The position numbers and the translations under genes are program-made. The notes under the pieces are model-generated. The model had not been told where the DNA came from. It ran no database searches and saw only the letters and a program-made list of their open reading frames with translations. This document shows, one piece after another, positions 1 to 5,130 of a DNA stretch of 5,130 nt (its first letter is position 1; every line of letters begins with the position of its first letter). The stretch spans positions 1-5,130 of the forward strand of contig DATGSR010000162.1 of NCBI GenBank assembly GCA_035302405.1, given 5' to 3'. Source of the stretch: CALKWS01 sp035302405 (GTDB lineage: Bacteria; Actinomycetota; Actinomycetes; Actinomycetales; Beutenbergiaceae).

Positions 1-338
1 GCGAGCATCTCCCGCAGCACGCGGGAGGCGGTGGACTTGCCCACGGCCACCGACCCGGCCACCCCGATCACATACGGGGTGGGGCCGTTCTGTTCACCCA
101 GGAACGTGGAGGTGGCCTTGCGCAGCCGCTGGCTGGCCGCCACGTACAGGTTCAGCAGCCGGGACAACGGTCGGTAGGCGGTATCCACCTCGTCCAGGTC
201 GATCGGATCGCCCAACCCGCGCAGGTTGTCCACATCGGCCGATGTGAGCGGCAGCGGGGTGGATGCGGCCAGCCTGCTCCAGCTGGCGCGGTCGAACTCC
301 ACGTAAGGGGCGGTGGATTCACCCGGCAGGCTGGACAT
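1..338 (-). CDS. coaA: Type I pantothenate kinase, N-terminal part (cut by window edge)
   Basis: CoaA phosphorylates pantothenate with ATP in the cytosol, the first and usually rate-setting step of coenzyme A synthesis. The minus-strand frame is open from the left edge to an ATG at 338-336 and gives 112 residues. It begins MSSLPGESTAPYVEFDR, like actinobacterial CoaA proteins. It continues through the family stretch GLGDPIDLDEV (residues 41-51) and PLSRLLNLYVAASQRL (57-72). The P-loop GSVAVGKS lies at residues 95-102, with the ATP-binding lysine at 101, the same number I recall for the E. coli enzyme. The C-terminal two thirds lie outside the window. The ATG has no clear SD. An in-frame GTG at 362-360 has AGGGG too close to act as an SD, so ATG is preferred on homology. 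It is divergent from glmS. The family call is very secure; the start is moderately so. Confidence 0.95.
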   Translation of the reverse strand, partial: MSSLPGESTAPYVEFDRASWSRLAASTPLPLTSADVDNLRGLGDPIDLDEVDTAYRPLSRLLNLYVAASQRLRKATSTFLGEQNGPTPYVIGVAGSVAVGKSTASRVLREML

Positions 339-388
339 CGCGGTGAAATCAGTCGATAGCACGCCCCTAATCTGCCACGCGAAACCAC

Positions 389-401
389 CGGTCGGAGACC
401 G
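389..401. repeat. Small dyad CGGTC-GGA-GACCG in the coaA-glmS intergenic region
   Basis: This is a perfect 5-bp inverted repeat around a 3-nt centre, GGA. A related imperfect copy, CGGTGGGACACCT, sits at 444-456 with the same GGA centre and a 4-bp stem (GGTG/CACC). The two match at 10 of 13 positions and start 55 bp apart. This could be a pair of operator half-sites or chance in GC-rich DNA. No regulator can be named. Confidence 0.3.
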
Positions 402-426
402 TATCGGCCCGTAACGGCACCCACAA
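398..426 (-). promoter_or_regulatory. Candidate coaA promoter
   Basis: On the minus strand a TTGTGG (426-421) and a TACGGT (403-398) are separated by 17 bp. This fits a housekeeping-sigma promoter reasonably (TTGACA/TAnnnT). Transcription would start near 391 and leave a leader of about 53 nt before the coaA ATG. The -10 overlaps the small dyad at 389-401, which could allow repression. This is a pattern match only; other weak hexamers exist in the region. Confidence 0.3.
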
Positions 427-456
427 AGGTCACATTTCGGGATCGGTGGGACACCT

Positions 457-474
457 GCACCGGCCCGCCGGTGC
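457..474. promoter_or_regulatory. Perfect 7-bp hairpin upstream of glmS
   Basis: GCACCGG (457-463) and CCGGTGC (468-474) form a perfect 7-bp stem around the loop CCCG. It lies 145 bp before the glmS start, directly after the smaller dyad at 444-456. Only CTTC follows it, not a T run. If an upstream promoter drives glmS, this could be a leader or attenuator hairpin; otherwise it may be a protein-binding palindrome. It does not resemble the glmS ribozyme, which is a much larger structure placed next to the gene in Firmicutes. Confidence 0.4.
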
Positions 475-560
475 CTTCACAGATGCATCCGCGGCAGCCC
501 CAGCGCGCGGTGCGTTTCTGCCATCCCGAGAGGAAAGGGTGCCGCGCTCGGGCTGGATCG

Positions 561-590
561 TTCCCGTCAACCCGCACGGCCAGTTACAGT
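561..590 (+). promoter_or_regulatory. Candidate glmS promoter
   Basis: TACAGT at 585-590 fits the actinobacterial -10 pattern TAnnnT. A weak -35-like TTCCCG lies at 561-566 with 18-bp spacing. Transcription would start near 597 and give a leader of about 23 nt containing the SD. The -35 match is poor, so the call rests mainly on the -10 and its position. Confidence 0.33.
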
Positions 591-608
591 GGGCGCCTGC
601 CGATCGAC

Positions 609-615
609 GGGGAGA
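609..615 (+). promoter_or_regulatory. Ribosome binding site that fixes the glmS start
   Basis: GGGGAGA lies just before the ATG at 620, with GGAG 5 nt from the start codon. It selects the start whose second residue is the catalytic cysteine. The same frame stays open upstream to an ATG at 446 and includes a GTG at 539, but these would bury the cysteine. Confidence 0.85.
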
Positions 616-619
616 ACCC

Positions 620-2479
620 ATGTGCGGAATCGTCGGATACGCCGGCCCAACGACTGCCGATGACAAGCCCCTGGAGGTAGTGCTGGAGGGCTTGCGCCGG
701 CTGGAGTACCGCGGCTACGACTCCGCCGGCGTCGCGCTGGTGAACGAAGGCGGCGTGGACAGCGTCAAACGGGCCGGCAAACTGGCCAATCTCCTGGCCG
801 CGCTCGAGGACCAACCGCTGCCGCCGGCCACCGCCGGCATCGGGCACACCCGCTGGGCCACCCACGGTGCGCCCACCGACAACAACGCCCACCCGCACCT
901 TTCCGCGGACGGCAAACTCGCCGTCATCCATAACGGCATCATCGAGAACTTCGCCGCGTTGAAGAGCGAATTGGAGGCCGACGGCGTCTCCTTCACCTCC
1001 GACACCGACACCGAGGCGGCGGCCCACCTGCTCGCCAAGGCATACGCCCGCAGCGGTGACCTGACCGAGGCGATGCGCATCGTCGCCACCCGGCTCGAGG
1101 GGGCCTTCACCCTGCTCGCGGTGCACGCCGATGAGCCTGGGACCGTGGTGGGCGCCCGGCGGAACTCCCCGCTCGTGGTGGGCCTGGGCCAGGGGGCCAA
1201 CTACCTCGGCTCGGACGTGGCCGCGTTCATCACCTCCACCCGCGAGGCGATGGAGGTGGGCCAGGACCAGATCGTCACCATCACCGCCTCCGAGGTCACC
1301 ATCACCGACTTTGCCGGTGCCACGGTCACCGACGCCGAAAGTTTCACCGTGGACTGGGACGCCGAGGCCGCGGTCAAAGGCGGGTTCGACACCTTCATGG
1401 ACAAAGAGATCCACGATCAGCCCCAGGCGGTGGCGGACACCCTGCGAGCACGGATCGGCGCCGACGGGCAACTGATGCTCGATGAGATGCGCATCAGCCA
1501 ATCCCTGCTGCGCAGCGTGGACAAGATCGTGGTGATCGCCTGCGGGACCGCCGCCTATGCCGGGCACGTGGCCAAGTACGCCATCGAGCACTGGTGCCGG
1601 ATCCCGGTGGAGGTGGAACTGGCCCACGAGTTTCGCTACCGGGACCCGGTGGTCAGCGAGAAGAGCTTGATCGTGGCGATCTCCCAGTCCGGGGAAACGA
1701 TGGACACGATCATGGCGCTGCGGCACGGGCGCGAGCAGGGTGCGAAGGTGCTCGCGATCGTCAACACCCACGGTTCCACCATCGCCCGGGAGGCCGACGC
1801 GGTGCTGTACACCCACGCCGGTCCGGAGGTGGCCGTGGCGTCCACCAAGGCGTTCCTGGCCCAGATCGCCGGGTGCTACCTGCTCGGGCTCTACCTGGCC
1901 CAGTTGCGCGGGTACAAGTACATCGACGAGGTGGCCGGGTACCTGGAGGAACTCGCCGCGATCCCCGCGAAAATCCAGGCCGTCATTGACCGTGAGCACG
2001 AGGTCCGCGACGTGGCCCGATCGATGCAGGACGCGACCTCAGTGCTGTTCCTGGGCCGGCACGTGGGGTACCCGGTGGCGATGGAGGGCGCGCTGAAACT
2101 CAAGGAGCTGGCCTATATCCACGCCGAGGGATTCGCCGCCGGGGAACTCAAGCACGGGCCGATCGCACTGATCGAACCGGGCCAGCCGGTGTTCGTGATC
2201 GTGCCGACACCGCGCCGGCCCACCCTGCACGCCAAAGTGGTCTCCAACATCTCCGAGATCCGCGCCCGCGGCGCCCGCACCCTGGTGATCGCCGAGGAAG
2301 GGGATGAGCAGGTCACCGAGTTCGCCGACGTCATCTTCCGGGTTCCGCGCACCCCGACCTTGATGATGCCGCTGGTGACCGTGGTGCCGCTGCAGATCTT
2401 CGCCTCCGCCCTGGCCGCTGCGAAGGGGTACGACGTGGACCAGCCGCGTAACCTGGCCAAGTCCGTCACGGTGGAGTAG
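620..2479 (+). CDS. glmS: Glutamine--fructose-6-phosphate aminotransferase (isomerizing)
   Basis: GlmS makes glucosamine-6-phosphate from fructose-6-phosphate and glutamine, the entry step to UDP-GlcNAc and peptidoglycan, in the cytosol. The 619-aa product is close to the usual length of about 610. It starts MCGIVGYAG; Cys2 becomes the N-terminal nucleophile of the class II glutaminase domain (about 1-240) after Met removal. GHTRWATHG (75-83) and HNGIIENF (104-111) are glutaminase-site motifs. Two sugar isomerase (SIS) domains follow (about 290-430 and 460-610), with CGT (308-310), SQSGET (355-360) and VASTKAF (406-412) for sugar-phosphate binding. Glu496 and His512 (in KHGP) match the isomerase catalytic pair by spacing. 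The C-terminus DQPRNLAKSVTVE carries the expected Schiff-base lysine (Lys614). I see no missing catalytic residue. It is first in a likely glmS-acpS-nnr unit. Confidence 0.98.
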   Translation: MCGIVGYAGPTTADDKPLEVVLEGLRRLEYRGYDSAGVALVNEGGVDSVKRAGKLANLLAALEDQPLPPATAGIGHTRWATHGAPTDNNAHPHLSADGKLAVIHNGIIENFAALKSELEADGVSFTSDTDTEAAAHLLAKAYARSGDLTEAMRIVATRLEGAFTLLAVHADEPGTVVGARRNSPLVVGLGQGANYLGSDVAAFITSTREAMEVGQDQIVTITASEVTITDFAGATVTDAESFTVDWDAEAAVKGGFDTFMDKEIHDQPQAVADTLRARIGADGQLMLDEMRISQSLLRSVDKIVVIACGTAAYAGHVAKYAIEHWCRIPVEVELAHEFRYRDPVVSEKSLIVAISQSGETMDTIMALRHGREQGAKVLAIVNTHGSTIAREADAVLYTHAGPEVAVASTKAFLAQIAGCYLLGLYLAQLRGYKYIDEVAGYLEELAAIPAKIQAVIDREHEVRDVARSMQDATSVLFLGRHVGYPVAMEGALKLKELAYIHAEGFAAGELKHGPIALIEPGQPVFVIVPTPRRPTLHAKVVSNISEIRARGARTLVIAEEGDEQVTEFADVIFRVPRTPTLMMPLVTVVPLQIFASALAAAKGYDVDQPRNLAKSVTVE

Positions 2480-2481
2480 CG

Positions 2482-2518
2482 GCTAAGTTGCCTGGAGTAA
2501 CTGCCAAGTTGCTTGAGC
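2482..2518 (+). repeat. Imperfect direct repeat in the glmS-acpS gap
   Basis: GCTAAGTTGCCTG (2482-2494) and GCCAAGTTGCTTG (2503-2515) match at 11 of 13 positions and are offset by 21 bp, two turns of the helix. The first copy can also fold: GGC plus AGTT (2481-2489, two bases bulged) pairs with AACTGCC (2499-2505) around a 9-nt loop. It begins right after the glmS stop, and no T tail follows. It may be a tandem operator, an RNA processing site or a chance duplication. Confidence 0.45.
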
Positions 2519-2556
2519 GTGGCATGGCGGCGAAGACGTTTCACGGACCCAGCGCG

Positions 2557-2563
2557 AAGGAGG
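2557..2563 (+). promoter_or_regulatory. Perfect ribosome binding site for acpS
   Basis: AAGGAGG stands 5 nt before the GTG at 2569. It decides for this start over the in-frame ATG (2524) and TTG (2488) upstream, whose added residues have no counterpart in AcpS proteins, which begin directly with MIxGxGxD. Confidence 0.9.
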
Positions 2564-2568
2564 CAGCG

Positions 2569-2919
2569 GTGATCGTGGGTGTGGGCATCGATGTGGTGGA
2601 CGTGCAGCGGTTCATGGACACCCTGCAACGCGTGCCCGGCTTGAGGCAGCGGTTGTTCACCCCCGTTGAACGCGACCTGCCCGACGCCTCCCTGGCGGCC
2701 CGATTCGCCGCGAAGGAGGCGATCGCCAAGGCGATGGGCGCGCCGGGCGGCCTGAGTTGGCAAGACGCGACCGTGCACCGCATCGCAGGCGGCCCGCCCC
2801 GGGTGGAACTGTCCGGCACGGTGGCCGCGGCGGCTGAACGCATGGGGATCCGCAATTGGCTGCTGTCGATCTCCCATGACGCCGGAATCGCATCGGCGAT
2901 GGCGCTGGCGCAACGATGA
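2569..2919 (+). CDS. acpS: Holo-[acyl-carrier-protein] synthase
   Basis: AcpS moves the 4'-phosphopantetheine arm from CoA to a serine of acyl carrier protein, making it active for fatty acid synthesis. The 116-aa product has the usual small trimeric AcpS size. It opens with MIVGVGIDVVDVQRF, where Asp8 is the conserved Mg2+ ligand. SLAARFAAKEAIAKAMG (41-57) is the signature helix, with Glu50 as second metal ligand. WLLSISHDAGIASAMALAQR (97-116) is the standard C-terminal strand and SISHD motif. The segment TPVERDLPDAS before the signature is short but of a type I know from some actinobacterial AcpS proteins. The GTG start is fixed by the perfect SD. It sits 89 bp after glmS and overlaps the next gene by 4 nt. 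Using CoA ties it functionally to coaA at the left edge. Confidence 0.96.
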   Translation: MIVGVGIDVVDVQRFMDTLQRVPGLRQRLFTPVERDLPDASLAARFAAKEAIAKAMGAPGGLSWQDATVHRIAGGPPRVELSGTVAAAAERMGIRNWLLSISHDAGIASAMALAQR

Positions 2920-4556
2920 TCCGCGGGTACGACGCCCAGGCGGTACGCCAGGCCGAGGCACCAGCCCTGGCCGCCGGTGTGCCGCTGATGCGCAACGCCG
3001 CATTCGCCCTGGCCAACCACATCGCGGCGCACTTACGTGTTCGCAGCATCCCGGTGCCTGGGGCGCGCGCGCTGGTGCTGGTCGGAGGCGGCAACAACGG
3101 CGGGGACGGATTGTTCGCTGCCGCGGACCTGCGGGCCCGGGGTCTACAGGTCACATGTCTGCTCGTCCACCAACGTCCCCACGCCGACGGGCTGGCCGCC
3201 GCTCGACGTGCCGGGGTACGCATCATCGACCTGTCTCGGGCTGACACGGCTCCAGCGGAAGCCCGAAAGCGCCCCGCGGCAGCGCCAAAGCACCCCGCGG
3301 ACGCCCGAGCAGACCCCGAGGAGGCCGCTTTACCGGCGGTGGTGGCTGGCTGGGGCGCCTGGGCGGATGTGTGGGTGGACGCGATGGCCGGGATCGGCGT
3401 GCAGGGCGCGCTGCGCGACCTCCCGGCCCGTGTGGTGGAGGCGTTGACCGCGGTGCGCGCCGGCTCGCCGGGTGATCCCTTGGTGGTGGCCGTGGACACC
3501 CCCAGCGGCATCGGCGCCGACATCGCGCAGGAGCCCGTGCCTGAGGACGGCGTGCTCCGGGCCGACCTGACCGTGACCATGGGCGCACCGAAGGCCGGGC
3601 TCCTCGTCCCGCCGGGGTCCCGCTACGCCGGCGGGATCGAAGTGGTGGACCTCGGCTTGAATGCGGACTTCCTGCGCCGGAGGGCAACCGTGAACAGGCT
3701 CACCGCCGCCGACGTGGCCGACCTATGGCCCGTACCTGCGGCCAGCGACCACAAGTACACCCGCGGGGTGGTCGGGCTGTACGCCGGCTCGCCCCATTAC
3801 CCCGGCGCCGCGCTCCTGTGTGCGCGGGCGGCTGCCGGAGTAGGGGCAGGGATGGTGCGTTACCTGGGGCACCCGGATGTGGCGGCGGAGGTAGTCCGGG
3901 CCAACCCGGAGGTGGTCACCGCGAACGGCCGGGTGCAGTCGTTGGTCATCGGCCCGGGCATGCCGAACGACGACGAGGACCTGGCCGCCGCGATGCGTCT
4001 CGCCCTGCGTAGTTGGGGGCTCGGGGAGGGGGCCGAGCACGAGGCTGAAATCGGCGGGCAGATCGCCGTCGTCCTGGACGCCGGAGCGCTGGATCACGTT
4101 CCTGATGCCCCGGAAACACTGGCCGCCCATCCGGTGCTGCTCACTCCGCACGCCGGGGAACTCCAGCGGCTCCTGGATCGGCTCGGGGTGCACACGACCC
4201 GGGGCAGGATCGAAGCCGACCCGTGGCGGTGGGCGCACACCGCCGCTAGGCGCACCGGAGCCACCGTGCTGCTCAAGGGCGCCATCACCGTCGTCGCACC
4301 ACCCGCAGGAGCGGGCTACTCCCAGGACGACGGTTCACCCTGGCTGGCCACCGCCGGCTCCGGTGATGTGCTCGCCGGAATCCTGGGGGCGATGTTGGCC
4401 CAGGCCACCGAGGAGGAACTAGCACGCGGTGAGATTGCCGCCCGGGCGGCCGCCGCCGTCGTTGTGCACGGGCGTGCGGCGGGCCTGGTCGGCGCTCCAC
4501 TGCGGTCGCCCCACCTCGCCCGCGCCGTGCCGGAGGCGATCGCCACGCTGCTGTGA
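2916..4556 (+). CDS. nnr: Bifunctional NAD(P)H-hydrate epimerase / ADP-dependent NAD(P)H-hydrate dehydratase
   Basis: This enzyme repairs damaged nicotinamide cofactors: the N-domain interconverts R and S hydrates of NAD(P)H and the C-domain dehydrates the S form using ADP. The 546-aa product carries the YjeF N-domain (about 1-255), with GGGNNGGDG (57-65), VDAMAGIG (154-161) and VDTPSGIGAD (193-202). The ribokinase-like C-domain (about 260-546) has DHKYTRGVVG (278-287), VIGPGM (344-349), TPHAGELQRLL (410-420), LLKGAITVV (452-460) and AGSGDVLAG (480-488), with Asp484 the likely catalytic base. E. coli Nnr is about 515 aa; the excess matches an Ala/Pro-rich insert at about 107-145 in the N-domain, built from 21-bp repeats. 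The ATG overlaps the acpS TGA (ATGA), implying translational coupling; there is no strong SD. Leu40 and Leu139 use the rare TTA codon. Confidence 0.96.
   Translation: MIRGYDAQAVRQAEAPALAAGVPLMRNAAFALANHIAAHLRVRSIPVPGARALVLVGGGNNGGDGLFAAADLRARGLQVTCLLVHQRPHADGLAAARRAGVRIIDLSRADTAPAEARKRPAAAPKHPADARADPEEAALPAVVAGWGAWADVWVDAMAGIGVQGALRDLPARVVEALTAVRAGSPGDPLVVAVDTPSGIGADIAQEPVPEDGVLRADLTVTMGAPKAGLLVPPGSRYAGGIEVVDLGLNADFLRRRATVNRLTAADVADLWPVPAASDHKYTRGVVGLYAGSPHYPGAALLCARAAAGVGAGMVRYLGHPDVAAEVVRANPEVVTANGRVQSLVIGPGMPNDDEDLAAAMRLALRSWGLGEGAEHEAEIGGQIAVVLDAGALDHVPDAPETLAAHPVLLTPHAGELQRLLDRLGVHTTRGRIEADPWRWAHTAARRTGATVLLKGAITVVAPPAGAGYSQDDGSPWLATAGSGDVLAGILGAMLAQATEEELARGEIAARAAAAVVVHGRAAGLVGAPLRSPHLARAVPEAIATLL
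3240..3323 (+). repeat. Four degenerate 21-bp tandem units inside nnr
   Basis: Four in-frame 21-bp units begin at 3240, 3261, 3282 and 3303. Each encodes a heptad with Ala at position 1 and Pro at position 5, covering residues 109-136. The middle two units (ARKRPAA and APKHPAD) match at 16 of 21 bases, and AAAGC[G/A]CCCCGCGG recurs at 3266 and 3287. Units 2 and 4 share GCCCGA at their start. The stretch is probably an unstructured surface loop within the epimerase domain and seems to have grown by local duplication. It does not break the frame. Confidence 0.7.
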
Positions 4557-4561
4557 CCATT

Positions 4562-4577
4562 GCCGTGGCGTCACGGC
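4562..4577. terminator. Candidate terminator hairpin between convergent genes
   Basis: GCCGTG (4562-4567) pairs perfectly with CACGGC (4572-4577) around the loop GCGT, 5 nt after the nnr stop. It sits in the 57-bp gap between nnr and the convergent methyltransferase, so it could serve either strand. There is no T run, which is common for actinobacterial terminators but weakens the call. A second weaker dyad (GGCGG 4604-4608 / CCGCC 4617-4621) overlaps the end of the methyltransferase frame. Confidence 0.45.
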
Positions 4578-4613
4578 TGTGAGCCCTGGGTCGTGAGTCG
4601 ATCGGCGGCGCCG

Positions 4614-5098
4614 TCACCGCCGGAACGGGCGCGGCCAGCGCGGGACCTCTGCGGCGAAACGCTCGTAAGCCGCACCGAATCGCCGGCGCAGCCGCGGTTC
4701 CTCGTACAGGCGCACGGTGAGGTGGAAGCACGTGGCCATGACCGCCCCATAGGTGGCGATCCGCGGGCTGCGCCACGCCAGCGCCTGCCCGGCGATCACC
4801 GCGAGCACACCCACGTACTGGGGATTGCGGGTGTAGCGATACAGCCCGCTGCGCACCAGGTCCTCGGTCTCGGCGATCGGCGCCGGGTGCCGCGGGCGCG
4901 CACGAACCGGACGAAACTGTCCGCCACGATCGCGCTCCCGCCGGTGATGAGGCCCGCGGCCACGGCTCGCGATGGCCAACCGCCGGGAAAGGCGGTTGAA
5001 GGTTCGCCGCGCAACGACCAGGGCAGCACCCCGGCCACCATCCCCGGCGCCGCGAACGCGAACGCCGTGGTGGCGATCGCGGCGCTACGTTCGTTCAC
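4614..5098 (-). pseudogene. ICMT/phospholipid-type membrane methyltransferase, split by a one-base frameshift
   Basis: The reading comes in two minus-strand frames. Frame one, from GTG 5098, gives MNERSAAIATTAFAF and runs to FVRFVRARGT, then turns into family-unlike sequence ending at 4796. Frame two resumes exactly there with PAPIAETEDLVRSGLYRYTRNPQYVG and ends EVPRWPRPFRR at 4614. Adding one C (plus-strand G at 4885-4887) joins them into a 161-aa protein, the usual size for small ICMT-like methyltransferases, which typically read RGTPAP here. The joined protein has about four membrane segments (around 6-27, 43-62, 93-110, 113-131). Its C-terminal S-adenosylmethionine (SAM) region has LYRYTRNPQYVG (86-97) and YEEPRLRRRFGAAYERF (132-148). 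The substrate is unknown. The clean conservation on both sides suggests a recent mutation or a sequencing error rather than an old pseudogene. Family call secure; status open. Confidence 0.85.
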
Positions 5099-5102
5099 GT
5101 TG

Positions 5103-5109
5103 CTCCTCC
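5103..5109 (-). promoter_or_regulatory. Ribosome binding site for the methyltransferase
   Basis: GGAGGAG on the minus strand (5109-5103) is followed by CAAC and the GTG at 5098-5096. It picks this GTG over the in-frame TTG at 5116, which lies upstream of the SD. A TGA at 5115-5113 just before it might end an upstream co-directional gene, but too little is visible to call one. Confidence 0.8.
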
Positions 5110-5130
5110 ATCTCAACGCCGCTCGTTCCC

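Noticed and set aside
152..577. Minus-strand 141-codon frame overlapping coaA and the intergenic region
   Set aside because: It uses a different frame from the clear CoaA N-terminus over 152-338, and the rest is Cys/Arg/Pro-rich with no recognisable motif.
446..619. In-frame upstream extension of glmS, with a GTG at 539 preceded by an SD-like GAGAGGAAAGG
   Set aside because: It would place 27 to 58 residues before the catalytic cysteine, which must be N-terminal in GlmS. The strong SD at 609-615 supports the ATG at 620.
339..619. glmS ribozyme or known riboswitch upstream of glmS
   Set aside because: I see none of the expected ribozyme core next to the start codon, and that ribozyme is known from Firmicutes-type bacteria; only simple hairpins are visible.
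584..1999. Long 471-codon open frame on the minus strand antisense to glmS
   Set aside because: It lies entirely opposite a certain glmS gene; its Gly/Val/His-rich translation is typical of a high-GC shadow frame and shows no recognisable domain.
2488..2568. N-terminal 27-residue extension of AcpS
   Set aside because: AcpS begins directly at MIxGxGxD, and the perfect AAGGAGG lies inside the extension, 5 nt before the GTG at 2569.
2657..3580. 307-codon minus-strand frame across acpS and nnr
   Set aside because: It is antisense to two firmly identified genes, and its Arg/Ala/Pro/Ser-rich translation has no family features.
5099..5130. Possible end of an upstream minus-strand gene (TGA at 5115-5113)
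   Set aside because: Only about five codons are visible before the window edge, too few to support a gene.

Overview
The window is high-GC DNA with strong Shine-Dalgarno (SD) sites, GTG starts and actinobacterial-type protein sequences. It most likely comes from an actinobacterial chromosome; I cannot name the genus from sequence alone. It reads as mostly ordinary housekeeping DNA, with no mobile element, CRISPR array, RNA gene or clearly new multi-gene system.

Layout: (1) the left edge holds the N-terminal 112 codons of a minus-strand type I pantothenate kinase (coaA), cut by the window border. (2) A 281-bp divergent intergenic region follows, with candidate promoters, two related small dyads and a perfect 7-bp hairpin. 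(3) A plus-strand run of three genes follows: glmS (glucosamine-6-phosphate synthase, 619 aa), an 89-bp gap with an imperfect direct repeat, acpS (holo-ACP synthase, 116 aa, GTG start behind a perfect SD), and a bifunctional NAD(P)H-hydrate epimerase/dehydratase (546 aa) that overlaps the acpS stop by ATGA. (4) A 57-bp convergent gap holds a hairpin that may end transcription. (5) The right end is a minus-strand membrane methyltransferase of the isoprenylcysteine carboxyl methyltransferase (ICMT) / phospholipid methyltransferase type, split by an apparent one-base deletion in a G run.

Functionally, GlmS commits sugar and glutamine to UDP-GlcNAc for the cell wall. AcpS activates acyl carrier protein with the 4'-phosphopantetheine of CoA, whose synthesis begins with CoaA across the intergenic region. 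The Nnr enzyme repairs hydrated NAD(P)H. The main oddities are the frameshifted methyltransferase, a 21-bp tandem repeat coding for an A-x-x-x-P heptad insert inside the epimerase domain, and the uncharacterised repeats in the two intergenic regions.
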